The notes beneath the pieces are model-generated. The model saw only the letters and a list, made by a program, of their open reading frames with translations, was not told where the DNA came from and did no database searches. The translations under genes were made by a program, and so were the position numbers. DNA of 64,000 bases from Sphingomonas phyllosphaerae 5.2 (GTDB lineage Bacteria > Pseudomonadota > Alphaproteobacteria > Sphingomonadales > Sphingomonadaceae), in NCBI RefSeq assembly GCF_000419605.1, contig NZ_ATTI01000001.1, forward strand, positions 2,328,501 to 2,392,500. The letters are read 5' to 3'. Positions 34,579 through 43,280 of the stretch are shown here, one piece after another (position 1 is the stretch's first letter; each line of letters begins with the position of its first letter).

Positions 34579-35535
34579 ATGTCGATCCCGCCTATCCTGT
34601 CGCAGCTGCGGCTTCCCGTCATCGGCTCGCCGCTGTTCATCATCTCCAACCCGGATCTGGTGATCGCGCAGTGCAAGGCCGGGATCGTCGGCTCCTTCCC
34701 CGCGCTCAACGCGCGGCCCGCGGCGATGCTGGACGAGTGGTTGCACCGCATCACCGAGGAACTCGCCGCACACAACCGCGCACATCCGGATGCCCCTGCC
34801 GCACCGTTCGCGGTCAACCAGATCGTCCACAAATCGAACGACCGGCTGGAGGCAGATCTCGCAACCTGCGCCAAATGGAAGGTGCCGATCACGATCACTT
34901 CGCTGGGTGCACGCGAGGAATTGAACCGGGCCGTGCATGGCTGGGGCGGCATCACGCTCCACGACGTCATCGACGACCGTTTCGCGCGCAAGGCGATCGA
35001 GAAGGGCGCCGATGGGCTGATCGCGGTCGCCGCCGGTGCGGGCGGGCATGCCGGGCGGCTCTCGCCATTCGCCCTGATCCAGGAGATCCGGGCGTGGTTC
35101 GACGGCCCGCTCGCGCTGTCGGGCGCGATTGCCAGCGGCGGCGCCGTGCTCGCCGCGCAGGCGCTGGGCGCTGACTTCGCCTATATCGGCTCGGCGTTCA
35201 TCGCCACCGACGAGGCACAGGCGGATGCGCGCTACAAGCAGGCGATCGTCGACGGTCGGGCCGCCGACATCGTCTATTCGGACCTGTTCACCGGCGTCCA
35301 CGGCAATTACCTGCGCGCCTCGATCGTCGCTGCCGGGCTGGACCCCGATGACCTGCCCCACGGCGACCTCACGACAATGAGCTTCGCCTCGGGCGGCGCG
35401 GCCAAGGCATGGCGCGACATCTGGGGCTCGGGCCAGGGAATCGGAGCGATCGACGCCGTGGTACCGGCGTCGGAGCGCGTAGCGCGGCTGGCGGAGGAGT
35501 ACCGGGCCGCAAGGACGCGTCTGCTACAAGGCTGA
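34579..35535 (+). CDS. Nitronate monooxygenase (2-nitropropane dioxygenase family)
   Basis: The 318-residue protein is an FMN-binding TIM barrel: LPVIGSPLFIISNPDLV at the start, AAGAGGHAGRLSPF for the phosphate and catalytic His region, and LSGAIASGGAVLAAQALGADFAYIGSAF for the flavin loop. It oxidises toxic alkyl nitronates such as propionate-3-nitronate; some family members act as other flavin oxidoreductases. It stands alone, followed by a 461-base gap containing a repeat. Confidence 0.87.
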   Translation: MSIPPILSQLRLPVIGSPLFIISNPDLVIAQCKAGIVGSFPALNARPAAMLDEWLHRITEELAAHNRAHPDAPAAPFAVNQIVHKSNDRLEADLATCAKWKVPITITSLGAREELNRAVHGWGGITLHDVIDDRFARKAIEKGADGLIAVAAGAGGHAGRLSPFALIQEIRAWFDGPLALSGAIASGGAVLAAQALGADFAYIGSAFIATDEAQADARYKQAIVDGRAADIVYSDLFTGVHGNYLRASIVAAGLDPDDLPHGDLTTMSFASGGAAKAWRDIWGSGQGIGAIDAVVPASERVARLAEEYRAARTRLLQG

Positions 35536-35811
35536 CCGCCTGGCGCTCCTCGTCGCATCGAACCTGGCAGCGAGCCGCTAACCGCACCGCTCGCAAGCAT
35601 TTCGTGGCTTGGGCTTAGGCTCCCTGCGGCCGCGAACAATCGCGGCCTCGGATCAGCCCGTGCCGACGACGAGCAAGCTCTCTCGCCGCCGCGCTTGAAC
35701 CGAAGCTCCTGCCCGCGTCGACCTTGCCGACCGCCACGCTTGATCCGCAATCCCGACGGTTATCGACAGAAGAAGAACCGGCCCCTCGACTCAAGCCGGG
35801 GAGATGGAGCC

Positions 35812-35997
35812 AGGATGACGCGGAGCGCAGAAGCGAGCCGGCGCGTCACGCGGACGCTGGATTGCTTCGCTACGCTCGCGATGACGGGTGGACGGAGCGA
35901 ACCTGCCCGATCGTGGGAACGCTGTCCCCCCGAACAGATCGATAATCTTGTTGGCGAGCAGTCCGGAACCCGCGAAGCGCCGACTGTCGATGCCGAC
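35812..35997 (-). repeat. Composite repeat, long copy (reverse)
   Basis: Read on the minus strand it gives the left box ATCGACAGTCGGCGCTTCGC, the core with AACAAGATTATCGATCTGTT, and the palindromic tail including CGCGAGCGTAGCGAAGCAAT. The left box ends at the last base of the rcdA stop codon. The rest of the gap 35536-35811 shows nothing supportable. Confidence 0.75.
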
Positions 35998-36458
35998 TAG
36001 AAAGCCGTCGCCAGCCGGTCGAGCATCGAGCGTGCGGGACTTGCCACCGGCAGCTCGCCCGCGTGCGCGGCGTCGAGCAGCGCGACCCGGCGGTGCAACT
36101 CCACGCTGCTCACGATCACGCCGCGCGCCTGCGCCGGGAAGCGCTCCAGCACTTCGCCCTCGGTCGACGGCGCCGTACCCAGCCGCCGCGCCGGATCCAG
36201 CGCCTGCAATGCCGGCAGCTCTCCGGCCGCGACCGCGCGTTGCGTCAGCAGCCAGGCGATGACGTGCATCAGCCGCGTCGTCACCTTCAGTGATTCGCAA
36301 CTGAACGCCACCCGTTCCATCGGCGGCAATGCCTCGCGCTCGGCACGCCCGCCCTCGTCGAAATAATGGCGCGCCTCGTCGGCCAGCACCATCGCCTCCG
36401 TGTAGAAGGAGTCGACAAGCCGTCGTTGCAATCGCGGATCATGGACGTGGTCGGCCAT
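35997..36458 (-). CDS. rcdA: RcdA-family protein (regulator of CtrA degradation, DUF1465)
   Basis: The 153-residue cytosolic helical protein has the strongly conserved stretches RLVDSFYTEAMVLADEARHY and CESLKVTTRLMHVIAWLL, followed by TQRAVAAGEL. In Caulobacter RcdA is an adaptor in the CpdR-ClpXP degradation of the cell-cycle regulator CtrA. This is a strong alphaproteobacterial marker. Start 36458 has AAGGA 6 bases upstream. The C-terminal tail past residue 110 is variable. A composite repeat abuts the stop codon. Confidence 0.88.
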   Translation of the reverse strand: MADHVHDPRLQRRLVDSFYTEAMVLADEARHYFDEGGRAEREALPPMERVAFSCESLKVTTRLMHVIAWLLTQRAVAAGELPALQALDPARRLGTAPSTEGEVLERFPAQARGVIVSSVELHRRVALLDAAHAGELPVASPARSMLDRLATAF

Positions 36459-36551
36459 CCGCTTTCCTTGCCACGACCCCGCACGCGCCCCAAGCGCGTT
36501 CATCACCTTTGTCGCGGCATTCTGTCCCGTTATGCGCCGCCGCGCCGTAGA

Positions 36552-36761
36552 TCAGGCGATGATGTCCGGGATCATGTCGTCTTCGATCGAAGCGATTTCG
36601 TCACGCAGCCGCAGCTTGCGCTTCTTCAGCCGCATCAGCTGCAACTGGTCGGACGATCCGCCATCGGCCAGCGCCGCGATCGCGGCATCCAGGTCGCGGT
36701 GCTCCAGGCGTAATACGCCCAGCCGCGCCGTCGTTTCCGCATCATCGCCAACGTCGTTCAT
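36552..36761 (-). CDS. DUF465 (YdcH-type) small coiled protein
   Basis: The 69-residue protein has a helical hairpin pattern LRLEHRDLDAAIAALA and LQLMRLKKRKLRLRDEI. This is the DUF465/YdcH signature (K-K-x-K-L-x-x-K/R-D/E-E-I). Function is unknown. A second DUF465 gene lies 180 bases away, divergently. The rcdA gene follows on the same strand after 93 bases. Confidence 0.82.
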   Translation of the reverse strand: MNDVGDDAETTARLGVLRLEHRDLDAAIAALADGGSSDQLQLMRLKKRKLRLRDEIASIEDDMIPDIIA

Positions 36762-36895
36762 CGCACGCGCCCCCGACCCCGAGTCGCGCCTGCATAGCGC
36801 AGCGCGCCGCGCGGCGGTGCCCCCTTTTCGCGACCCGTCGCACGATAGCCGCGAGTGGCCGAGGGCAAGCAAAAGTCACGGGACACAAGGTACGT

Positions 36896-36930
36896 TTCGT
36901 GGTTTCTTCCTTCTGCCTCTCAACCACGAA
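36896..36930 (+). promoter_or_regulatory. Hairpin abutting the DUF465 ribosome binding site
   Basis: A 9-bp perfect stem (TTCGTGGTT at 36896-36904 with AACCACGAA at 36922-36930) has a 17-base pyrimidine-rich loop. GGAG follows at once (36931-36934) and the ATG is at 36942. It may control translation or mark the 5' end of the mRNA. Confidence 0.45.
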
Positions 36931-36941
36931 GGAGACTGCCC

Positions 36942-37100
36942 ATGCAGACCGCTCACATCTCGGCCCTCGAGGCCAAGCATGCGACGCTCGACCAGCGCAT
37001 CGCCGCCGAGTCGCAACGTCCCGTGCCCGACACGATCGTGATTGCGGAGCTGAAGAAGCAGAAACTGCGGTTGAAGGAGGAAATCACCTCCTCGCACTGA
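36942..37100 (+). CDS. DUF465 small protein
   Basis: This 52-residue protein (MQTAHISALEAKHATLDQRI...) ends AELKKQKLRLKEEITSSH, the DUF465 C-terminal helix. GGAG lies 7 bases upstream. It is a second, shorter member of the same family as 36552-36761 and is transcribed away from it. It has its own intrinsic terminator, so it is probably a single-gene unit. Confidence 0.82.
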   Translation: MQTAHISALEAKHATLDQRIAAESQRPVPDTIVIAELKKQKLRLKEEITSSH

Positions 37101-37111
37101 TTGAAGCAAGG

Positions 37112-37142
37112 CGCCCGGCAGACACGGTTCCGCCGGGCGTTT
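37112..37142 (+). terminator. Intrinsic terminator after the DUF465 gene
   Basis: An 8-bp GC stem (37112-37119 with 37132-37139) is followed by TTT at 37140-37142. It lies between two convergent genes and can serve both. Confidence 0.7.
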
Positions 37143-37144
37143 CC

Positions 37145-37576
37145 TTACCCCTGGCAGCCCACGAGCCCGGCCAGCGGGATCACGACCGTGTCGCGCCCCT
37201 CGCGATCAAGCCGCAGCGTGGCACTCGGCACCGCGGCACCCGCGGTCAGGTTCTGCCGCATCTCTATCGTCAGTTGTACCGTCGCCACCGCGTCGCCAGC
37301 GCGGTAGACGTTTTCGGCATTGAACCCCAGCAGCGCGTTGCCGGTCGCGCCCGTTCGCGGCAGGTCGGTCACCTTGCCGTCGATCGTCACCCGCAGCGCC
37401 GCCGGGTCTGCCGTCACCATTGCCGCCAGCGTTCGCGTCGTTCCGGTCGTGAAGAGATACGCCGCGCAGCCACGCGACGGCAGCGCCTGTTGCGGCAGCG
37501 GACCGATCGGCAATCCATCGATGGTGGCGGTGGGTGCGGCGGCCTGCGCCGCCGCCAGCAAAAACGCGAACATCAT
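37145..37576 (-). CDS. Exported hypothetical protein coupled to prepilin peptidase
   Basis: The 143-residue protein begins with a signal peptide (MMFAFLLAAAQAAA). The mature part has short beta-rich stretches (AALRVTIDGKVTDLP, VATVQLTIEMR, TLRLDREGRDTVVIPL) and two cysteines. No family is recognised. Its ATG overlaps the prepilin-peptidase stop, so it is co-translated. A periplasmic role beside the pilus or secretion peptidase is only suggested by position. Confidence 0.65.
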   Translation of the reverse strand: MMFAFLLAAAQAAAPTATIDGLPIGPLPQQALPSRGCAAYLFTTGTTRTLAAMVTADPAALRVTIDGKVTDLPRTGATGNALLGFNAENVYRAGDAVATVQLTIEMRQNLTAGAAVPSATLRLDREGRDTVVIPLAGLVGCQG

Positions 37577-38310
37577 GCCGCCATGCCTATCATGAGCAGC
37601 CACGCCGGGTAAGCCGCGATCGCCAGCAACGTCCCCAGCGGCAGCGCATCGTTTGCCGCGACCGCGCGCCCGCGCACGCGCTCGACCAGCACCCAGCCCA
37701 GCCCGATCAGCCCGGCGACCAGCAGCACCGCCGGCAGCATTCGCCATCCCAGCGCCAGGCCGATCGCGCCGAACAATTTGGGGTCACCGCCGCCCAGCCC
37801 GTCACGCCCCCGCCATCGCCGATAACCCGCCCCGATCAGCCACAATATCGCGAAGCCGCCCGCGCCACCGATCACCCGCTCGCCCAGCGCAGGCGGCGCC
37901 ACCCACGCTCCGGACAGCGCCACCAGCGCCAGCGCCGCGACCAGCGGGTCCGGCAGCCAGAAATCGCGCGCATCCATCACCGCCAACACCAGCAACAGCC
38001 ACCCGAATGCTGCCCCGGCCAGCGCGACCGGCGGGGCCGCGACCAGCGCAGCCGCCGCGCCTATCCCCGCGCACCCGATCTCGATCGCCGGGTGTAGCGG
38101 GTCGATCCGCGCCGCGCATAACCGGCACCGCCCGCGTGCGATCACCCAGCTCAGCAGCGGCACCAGTTCGTGCGCGCGCAGCGTCCGCCCGCACCCGTCG
38201 CACGCCGATCGCCCGCGCAGCACCGAACGGTCCTCTGGCCAGCGCACCGCGATCGTCGCCAGGAAGCTGCCGATGATGGCGCCAAGAATACTTAACGCCA
38301 CCACTGACAT
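37573..38310 (-). CDS. Prepilin peptidase / N-methyltransferase (A24)
   Basis: The 245-residue inner-membrane aspartic protease cleaves and methylates type IV prepilins or type II pseudopilins. The cytosolic zinc loop has two CxxC pairs (CDGCGRTLR and CRLCAARI), and the catalytic aspartates are in AVMDARDFWLPD and GGGDPKLFGA. About eight membrane segments are visible. No pilus or secretion genes are nearby, so it works on substrates encoded elsewhere. Confidence 0.9.
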   Translation of the reverse strand: MSVVALSILGAIIGSFLATIAVRWPEDRSVLRGRSACDGCGRTLRAHELVPLLSWVIARGRCRLCAARIDPLHPAIEIGCAGIGAAAALVAAPPVALAGAAFGWLLLVLAVMDARDFWLPDPLVAALALVALSGAWVAPPALGERVIGGAGGFAILWLIGAGYRRWRGRDGLGGGDPKLFGAIGLALGWRMLPAVLLVAGLIGLGWVLVERVRGRAVAANDALPLGTLLAIAAYPAWLLMIGMAA

Positions 38311-38318
38311 CGACCGTC

Positions 38319-38567
38319 TCAGTCCCGCTTGCGAATCAGGTAGCGATACACGCCAAAGCCGTTGATGCCGAGCAGGACGCCGTTCTGCACGCCCAGTGGT
38401 TCGTCGCCGGTCAGCCACGCGCCGGTGATCCACGCGATCGAGGATGTGACGAAGATCGCCATGCCCCACCCGGTCACCCGGCGGCCATTGTCCAGCGACA
38501 CCATGAACGCCGCGGCGATCCCGCTGATCGCGGCATACCATTTCAGTGCTTCGTCAATGCTTTGCAT
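38319..38567 (-). CDS. Small membrane protein, unknown
   Basis: The 82-residue protein has three hydrophobic segments (about 12-24, 33-50 and 60-76) and a basic tail YRYLIRKRD. No family is assigned. It precedes the prepilin-peptidase gene by 8 bases on the same strand, so it is probably in that operon. It diverges from the thiolase gene across 79 bases. Confidence 0.65.
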   Translation of the reverse strand: MQSIDEALKWYAAISGIAAAFMVSLDNGRRVTGWGMAIFVTSSIAWITGAWLTGDEPLGVQNGVLLGINGFGVYRYLIRKRD

Positions 38568-38646
38568 GAAGCCGCGCGTAGCGGTTTGCGCAAGGGGGGA
38601 CGAGTGCCTAGATGGCGATCAAGATCAAGAGAGGAACCGCGGAACC

Positions 38647-39834
38647 ATGGCCACCGATCCCATCGTCATCCTGTCCTATGCGCGCACCCCGATGGGCTCG
38701 ATGCAGGGCAGCCTTTCCGCCCTGTCCGCGGCCGATCTCGGTGCCGCCGCAGTGAAGGCGGCCGTCGCCCGTGCGGGCGTGGACGCTGCCGCGATCGAGC
38801 GTATCTACATGGGTAACGTCCTGTCGGCCGGTGTCGGCCAGGCTCCCGCCCGCCAGGCCGCGATCCGCGCCGGGCTTGGCGAGCATGTCGAGGCGACGAC
38901 GCTCAACAAGGTTTGCGGCTCCGGCATGCAGGCCGCGATCCTCGGTGCCGAGGCGCTGGGCGCCGGCTCGATCGACCTGCTGGTCGCCGGCGGCATGGAG
39001 AGCATGACCAACGCGCCATATCTGTCGAAGGCGCATCGTGGCGGCGCACGCTTCGGCCACGATCGCCTCTTCGATCACATGGCGCTCGATGGCCTAGAGG
39101 ATGCCTACCAGCCCGGCACCGCGATGGGCGTGTTCGCCGAGGAGACCGCGCAGGAATATCAGTTCACGCGCGAGGCGCAGGACCAGTTTGCGATCGCCTC
39201 GCTCACCCGCGCGCAGGCGGCGCAGAAGTCCGGCGCGTTCGACCGCGAGATCGTCGCCGTCGAAGTGACCGGCCGCAAGGGCACCACCACCGTCGCGATC
39301 GATGAACAGCCAGGCAAGAGCGACGCCGCCAAGATCCCGACGCTGCGTCCCGCCTTCACCAAGGACGGCACGGTGACCGCCGCCAATGCGTCGTCGATCT
39401 CCGACGGCGCCGCCGCGCTGGTGCTCACCCGCTTGTCGGTTGCCGAGAAGCTCGGGATCACCCCGGTCGCGCGGATCGTCAGCCATGCCGCGCACGCGCA
39501 CGCGCCGGCACGCTTCACCACCGCTCCGGTGCCGGCGATGCGCAAGGCGCTGGAGAAGGCCGGCTGGTCGGTCGGTGACGTCGACCTGTGGGAAGTGAAC
39601 GAGGCGTTCGCATGCGTCGCGATGATCGCGATGCGGGAACTCGCGCTCGATCATGAGAAGCTGAACATCAACGGCGGCGCCTGCGCGCTCGGCCACCCGA
39701 TCGGCGCCTCGGGCGCACGCATCCTCGCCACGTTGCTTGGCGGCCTTCAGACCACCGGCCAGAAGCGCGGCGTCGCCTCGCTGTGCATCGGCGGCGGCGA
39801 AGGCGTCGCGATGGCGGTCGAACTGATGAACTGA
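38647..39834 (+). CDS. Acetyl-CoA acetyltransferase (thiolase)
   Basis: The 395-residue cytosolic thiolase has the acyl-accepting cysteine in NKVCGSGMQA (about residue 91), the NEAFA motif with its neighbouring His region GHPIGASGAR, and the C-terminal Cys in SLCIGGGEG. It condenses or splits acetoacetyl-CoA, serving polyhydroxyalkanoate synthesis, ketone use or fatty-acid degradation. No reductase or synthase gene is adjacent, so the pathway is not resolved (phaA/atoB type). Confidence 0.92.
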   Translation: MATDPIVILSYARTPMGSMQGSLSALSAADLGAAAVKAAVARAGVDAAAIERIYMGNVLSAGVGQAPARQAAIRAGLGEHVEATTLNKVCGSGMQAAILGAEALGAGSIDLLVAGGMESMTNAPYLSKAHRGGARFGHDRLFDHMALDGLEDAYQPGTAMGVFAEETAQEYQFTREAQDQFAIASLTRAQAAQKSGAFDREIVAVEVTGRKGTTTVAIDEQPGKSDAAKIPTLRPAFTKDGTVTAANASSISDGAAALVLTRLSVAEKLGITPVARIVSHAAHAHAPARFTTAPVPAMRKALEKAGWSVGDVDLWEVNEAFACVAMIAMRELALDHEKLNINGGACALGHPIGASGARILATLLGGLQTTGQKRGVASLCIGGGEGVAMAVELMN

Positions 39835-39846
39835 CCGACAGCCTGC

Positions 39847-39885
39847 GGCATGGCGGGTCCGGCCTCGCGCCGGGTCCGCCATGCC
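39847..39885 (+). terminator. Hairpin after the thiolase gene
   Basis: A 10-bp stem, GGCATGGCGG (39847-39856) with CCGCCATGCC (39876-39885), surrounds a GC-rich inner loop that can pair further. It starts 13 bases after the stop. There is no T-run. Confidence 0.55.
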
Positions 39886-40017
39886 GGGCTTATGGCTTCT
39901 CACGGTCGAATAGCCCCGCTCACCCTCCCTTCGTGCTCGAAGGGAGAGTGAGAGGATTGATCGGACGAGCGGCAATCCGAACTCGATCATGGTCCCGCGA
40001 TCCAGAAAGCCGACCAA

Positions 40018-40159
40018 GGCGGGCTGGCCTGCTTCGCCAGGCTCGCAAGGCCTGGTGGAGAGAGCAGGTCCGCCCGATCGTGAGAGCGCGGTTCGCCCGA
40101 ACAGGTCGATCAGCACCATTCGCCCGCAGGCCGGCACCCGTGAGGCGCTGAGTGTCGAC
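40018..40159 (-). repeat. Composite repeat, long copy (reverse), decayed palindrome
   Basis: On the minus strand it reads GTCGACACTCAGCGCCTCAC, then a core with GATCGACCTGTTCGGGCGAA, then a degenerate tail (GCCTGCTTCGCCAGGCTCGC on the plus strand). It occupies the middle of the 547-base gap 39835-40381. The remaining parts of the gap show no gene. Confidence 0.7.
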
Positions 40160-40381
40160 CCCACCCGGCCCGCACGCGGACCAGTTCGGCTTGCCAGATC
40201 ATAGGACCGCAACCGGGCTGCCGCGGCCCACGCGCCAGACATCGCACGGCCGACGCCACGAACACCGCTCGTCAGGCAGCTATGCTCCCGATGCACGTTA
40301 ACCGATAATCGCCCTCGCGCGGTTGCGCTGCGCGCCACTTCCGGCGATCTCCCGCCACACCCCATCGAGGAGAAGAACGCG

Positions 40382-42019
40382 TTGGAAGTAGTATCGATCG
40401 TCCTCCTGTTGCTCCTCGCCGTGGTCGTCAGCGGCGCGATCGCGCGCATCCTGCCGGTCAACGTGCCCGCACCGCTCGTCCAGATCGCGTTCGGCGCGGC
40501 GATCGGCATGGCGGCGGATCTGCGCGTGACGCTGGTGCCGGAGCTGTTCCTGCTCGTCTTCCTGCCGCCGCTGCTGTTCATCGACGGCTGGCGCATCCCC
40601 AAGGACGAGTTGCTGAAGGACGTGCCGGTCGTCGTCGAACTCGCGCTCGGACTGGTCCTCACCACCGTCGTGGGGATCGGCTTCTTCATCGACTGGCTGA
40701 TCCCGGCGATGCCGCTCGCCGTCGCCTTTGCGCTCGCCGCCGTCGTCTCGCCGACCGACCCGATTGCGGTGTCGGCGATCGCCGCGCGCGTGCCGATCCC
40801 GCGCCGCATGATGCACATCCTAGAGGGCGAGGCGCTCCTCAACGACGCTTCGGGCCTCGTCTGCCTGCGCTTCGCGATCGCGGCCGCGCTGACCGGCGCC
40901 TTCTCGCTTGCGGAGGCCGCGGTCGGCTTCGTGTGGCTCGCCAGCGCCGGCATCGCGATCGGCATTCTCACCACGCTGGCGATCACCCGTGCCAAGGCTT
41001 GGGTGTCGCGTCGCTTCGGCGAGGACATCGGCTCGCAGGTGCTGGTCAGCCTGTTGATCCCGTTCATCGCGTATATCGCCGCCGAGCACGTCCACGCCTC
41101 CGGCATCCTCGCGGTCGTCGCAGCGGGCGTCACGATGACCTTCGCCGAGCTTTCGCGGCAGGCGCTCCCCGCCACGCGGATGCGCCGCAACTCGGTGTGG
41201 GACACGCTGCAATTCGCGCTCAACGGCATCATCTTCGTGCTGCTAGGCGAGCAATTGCCGGTGATCCTCTCCGGCGCGCGGGAGACGGTGAAGCTGACCA
41301 ACCACGACAATCCATGGTGGCTCGCGCTCTACGTCCTCGCGATCGTCGCGGTGCTCGCCACGCTGCGCTTCGTCTGGGTGTGGCTGTCGTTCCGACTGAC
41401 CGTCCTGCGCCGCGGCGTGAACGATTCGCCGCTGCGCAGTCCGGACTGGCGCGTGTTCGCGGCGATGTCGCTGGCGGGCGTGCGCGGAGTCATCACGCTG
41501 GCCGGCGTGCTCACGCTGCCGCTGACGCTCGCCGACGGCACGCCCTTCCCCGCCCGCGACCTCGCGATCGCGCTGGCGGCCGGGGTCATCATCGTATCGT
41601 TGGTCGCGGCCAGCATCGGACTGCCGCTGGTGCTGCGCGGGCTGGCGCTTCCACCCGAGCCGTCCAAGCAGGGCGAGGAGAACCGCGCGCGCGTCGCCGC
41701 GGCGCGCGCCGCGATCCGCGCGGTCGATGCCGCGCAACACGATCTCGCGCAGCGCGAAGACGATGTCGACGTCTATACCGAGGCGGCGACGCGGATCATG
41801 GATCTCTATCGTGAGCGAATCCGCGTCCGCGTCGACGGCGCGCCCGAGCTGGCGCTGATCCAGCAGAACGAGCGGATCGATCGCCTCCTGCGCCTGTCCG
41901 CGATCCGCGCCGAACGCGAGGAGGTATTCCGGCTGCAACGCACCCGCGCCATCGGCAGCGAAACCGGCCGCAAGCTCACCCGCGAGCTGGATCTGCTGGA
42001 AGGACGGCTGCGCGCCTAA
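40382..42019 (+). CDS. CPA1-family Na+/H+ antiporter
   Basis: The 545-residue inner-membrane protein has about 12 membrane segments up to residue 420. It has the CPA1 motifs FLPPLLFIDGWRIP, SPTDPIAV (paired Asp region) and EGEALLNDASGLV with the ND transport pair, plus LAGVRGVITLAG. A 120-residue cytosolic helical tail follows. It exchanges sodium (or potassium) for protons in pH and salt balance. The start is TTG at 40382 with GAGGAG about 9 bases upstream. Confidence 0.9.
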   Translation: MEVVSIVLLLLLAVVVSGAIARILPVNVPAPLVQIAFGAAIGMAADLRVTLVPELFLLVFLPPLLFIDGWRIPKDELLKDVPVVVELALGLVLTTVVGIGFFIDWLIPAMPLAVAFALAAVVSPTDPIAVSAIAARVPIPRRMMHILEGEALLNDASGLVCLRFAIAAALTGAFSLAEAAVGFVWLASAGIAIGILTTLAITRAKAWVSRRFGEDIGSQVLVSLLIPFIAYIAAEHVHASGILAVVAAGVTMTFAELSRQALPATRMRRNSVWDTLQFALNGIIFVLLGEQLPVILSGARETVKLTNHDNPWWLALYVLAIVAVLATLRFVWVWLSFRLTVLRRGVNDSPLRSPDWRVFAAMSLAGVRGVITLAGVLTLPLTLADGTPFPARDLAIALAAGVIIVSLVAASIGLPLVLRGLALPPEPSKQGEENRARVAAARAAIRAVDAAQHDLAQREDDVDVYTEAATRIMDLYRERIRVRVDGAPELALIQQNERIDRLLRLSAIRAEREEVFRLQRTRAIGSETGRKLTRELDLLEGRLRA

Positions 42020-42035
42020 GACGCGCATCCGGTCG

Positions 42036-42067
42036 CCCGGTCATCCCGGCGCGCGGGGATGACCGGG
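42036..42067. terminator. Bidirectional terminator between convergent genes
   Basis: A 12-bp perfect stem (42036-42047 with 42056-42067) closes an 8-base loop between the antiporter stop and the mutarotase stop. Confidence 0.65.
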
Positions 42068-42071
42068 TCCG

Positions 42072-42428
42072 CTAGTCCTGTTCGGCCAGCGAGAAGATGC
42101 GCCGTGCCTCGACCCACTTCACCCCCGGCGGCGCCCACGGCAATCGCCGCTGCACAGTGTCCATCTGCGCTTCCCACGCCTGCACGTCGGCACTGGCGGC
42201 GTCCCTCGCCGCCTTCGCGTCCGCATCGAACGTGTCGTCGGTCTCCATCACCATCACCAGCCGGCCACCGCTGCGATAGATGTCCATCGCAGTGATGCCG
42301 GCGGCGCGGATGCTGGAGACGATCGGCCCGGGCACCGCGCCCGCGGCGTGCCATGCCTCATAGGCCGCGGTCGCCTCCGGCTCGTCGATGATATCGACCA
42401 GCAGGACGTGGCGACCTGCCGCGCTCAT
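42072..42428 (-). CDS. L-rhamnose/L-fucose mutarotase (DUF718)
   Basis: The 118-residue cytosolic ferredoxin-like protein shows YEAWHAAGAVPGPIVSSIRAAG, MDIYRSGGRLVMVMETDD and the ending W-x-x-P...EARRIFSLAE. These are DUF718 features; the family interconverts alpha and beta anomers of 6-deoxyhexoses. It is the last gene of the sugar operon and overlaps the hydrolase gene as ATGA. L-fucose is the likely substrate by context. Confidence 0.85.
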   Translation of the reverse strand: MSAAGRHVLLVDIIDEPEATAAYEAWHAAGAVPGPIVSSIRAAGITAMDIYRSGGRLVMVMETDDTFDADAKAARDAASADVQAWEAQMDTVQRRLPWAPPGVKWVEARRIFSLAEQD

Positions 42429-43270
42429 GCGCGATGCGCCACGACGGTCTGCCGCTGCGTGCCGAGCCCGTCGATACCCAGCTCCATCACGTCACCTGCC
42501 TTCAGGAACACCTGCGGCTTCTGCCCCATGCCCACGCCCGGCGGCGTGCCGGTCGAGATCACGTCGCCGGGCTGAAGCGACATGAACTGGCTGACGTAAT
42601 GGACCAGGAACGCCGGCTTGTAGACCATCGTCGCGGTCGATCCGTCCTGGTAGCGGTGGCCGTTGACCTCCAGCCACATGCCAAGCGCGGTCGGATCGGC
42701 GACCTCGTCGCGGGTTACCAGCCACGGGCCGATCGGCCCGAACGTGTCGCAACCCTTGCCCTTGTCCCACGTCCCCTGTCGTTCGAGCTGGAACGCGCGC
42801 TCGGAGACGTCGTTGATCACGCAATAGCCGGCGATGTGGTTCAGCGCTTCGGCCTCGTCGACGTAGCGCGCGGTGGTGCCGATCACGATCCCGAGCTCGA
42901 CTTCCCAATCCGTCTTCGTCGATCCGCGCGGGATCTCGACATCGTCGTCGGGGCCGATGATCGCGCTGGTCGCCTTGGTGAAGATCACCGGCTCGGTCGG
43001 CACGGTCGCGCCGGTCTCGGCGGCATGATCCGAGTAGTTCAGCCCGATGCACAGGAACTTGCCGACCGCACCGACGCACGGGCCATAGCGATCGACCTCG
43101 ACCACCGGCAACGTCGCCGGGTCGATCGCCGCCAGCTTCGCCAAAGCGGCATCGCCCAGCATCGCGCCCGCGATGTCCGCGACGTGCGCCGACAGGTCGC
43201 GCACTGCGCCGTCGGCATCGATCATCCCGGGCTTCTCGGCGCCCGTCGCACCGTAACGTACCAGTTTCAT
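42425..43270 (-). CDS. Fumarylacetoacetate-hydrolase-family enzyme, probable 2,4-diketo-3-deoxy-L-fuconate hydrolase
   Basis: The 281-residue protein has the FAH core: CIGLNYSDHAAETGA, metal residues in DWEVELGIVIG and INDVSERAFQ, and GDVISTGTPPGVGMG. It begins with the small N-terminal domain usual in ureidoglycolate-lyase/KDF-hydrolase types. In the non-phosphorylative L-fucose route this enzyme splits the diketo acid to pyruvate and L-lactate. GAGGAAAA lies 8 bases before the ATG. Operon position supports the role; exact substrate is inference. Confidence 0.85.
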   Translation of the reverse strand: MKLVRYGATGAEKPGMIDADGAVRDLSAHVADIAGAMLGDAALAKLAAIDPATLPVVEVDRYGPCVGAVGKFLCIGLNYSDHAAETGATVPTEPVIFTKATSAIIGPDDDVEIPRGSTKTDWEVELGIVIGTTARYVDEAEALNHIAGYCVINDVSERAFQLERQGTWDKGKGCDTFGPIGPWLVTRDEVADPTALGMWLEVNGHRYQDGSTATMVYKPAFLVHYVSQFMSLQPGDVISTGTPPGVGMGQKPQVFLKAGDVMELGIDGLGTQRQTVVAHRA

Positions 43271-43280
43271 GCGCTTTTCC

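Noticed and set aside
39094..41310. A 738-codon minus-strand frame across thiolase and antiporter
   Set aside because: It crosses two well-supported genes and an intergenic repeat, with no family motifs.
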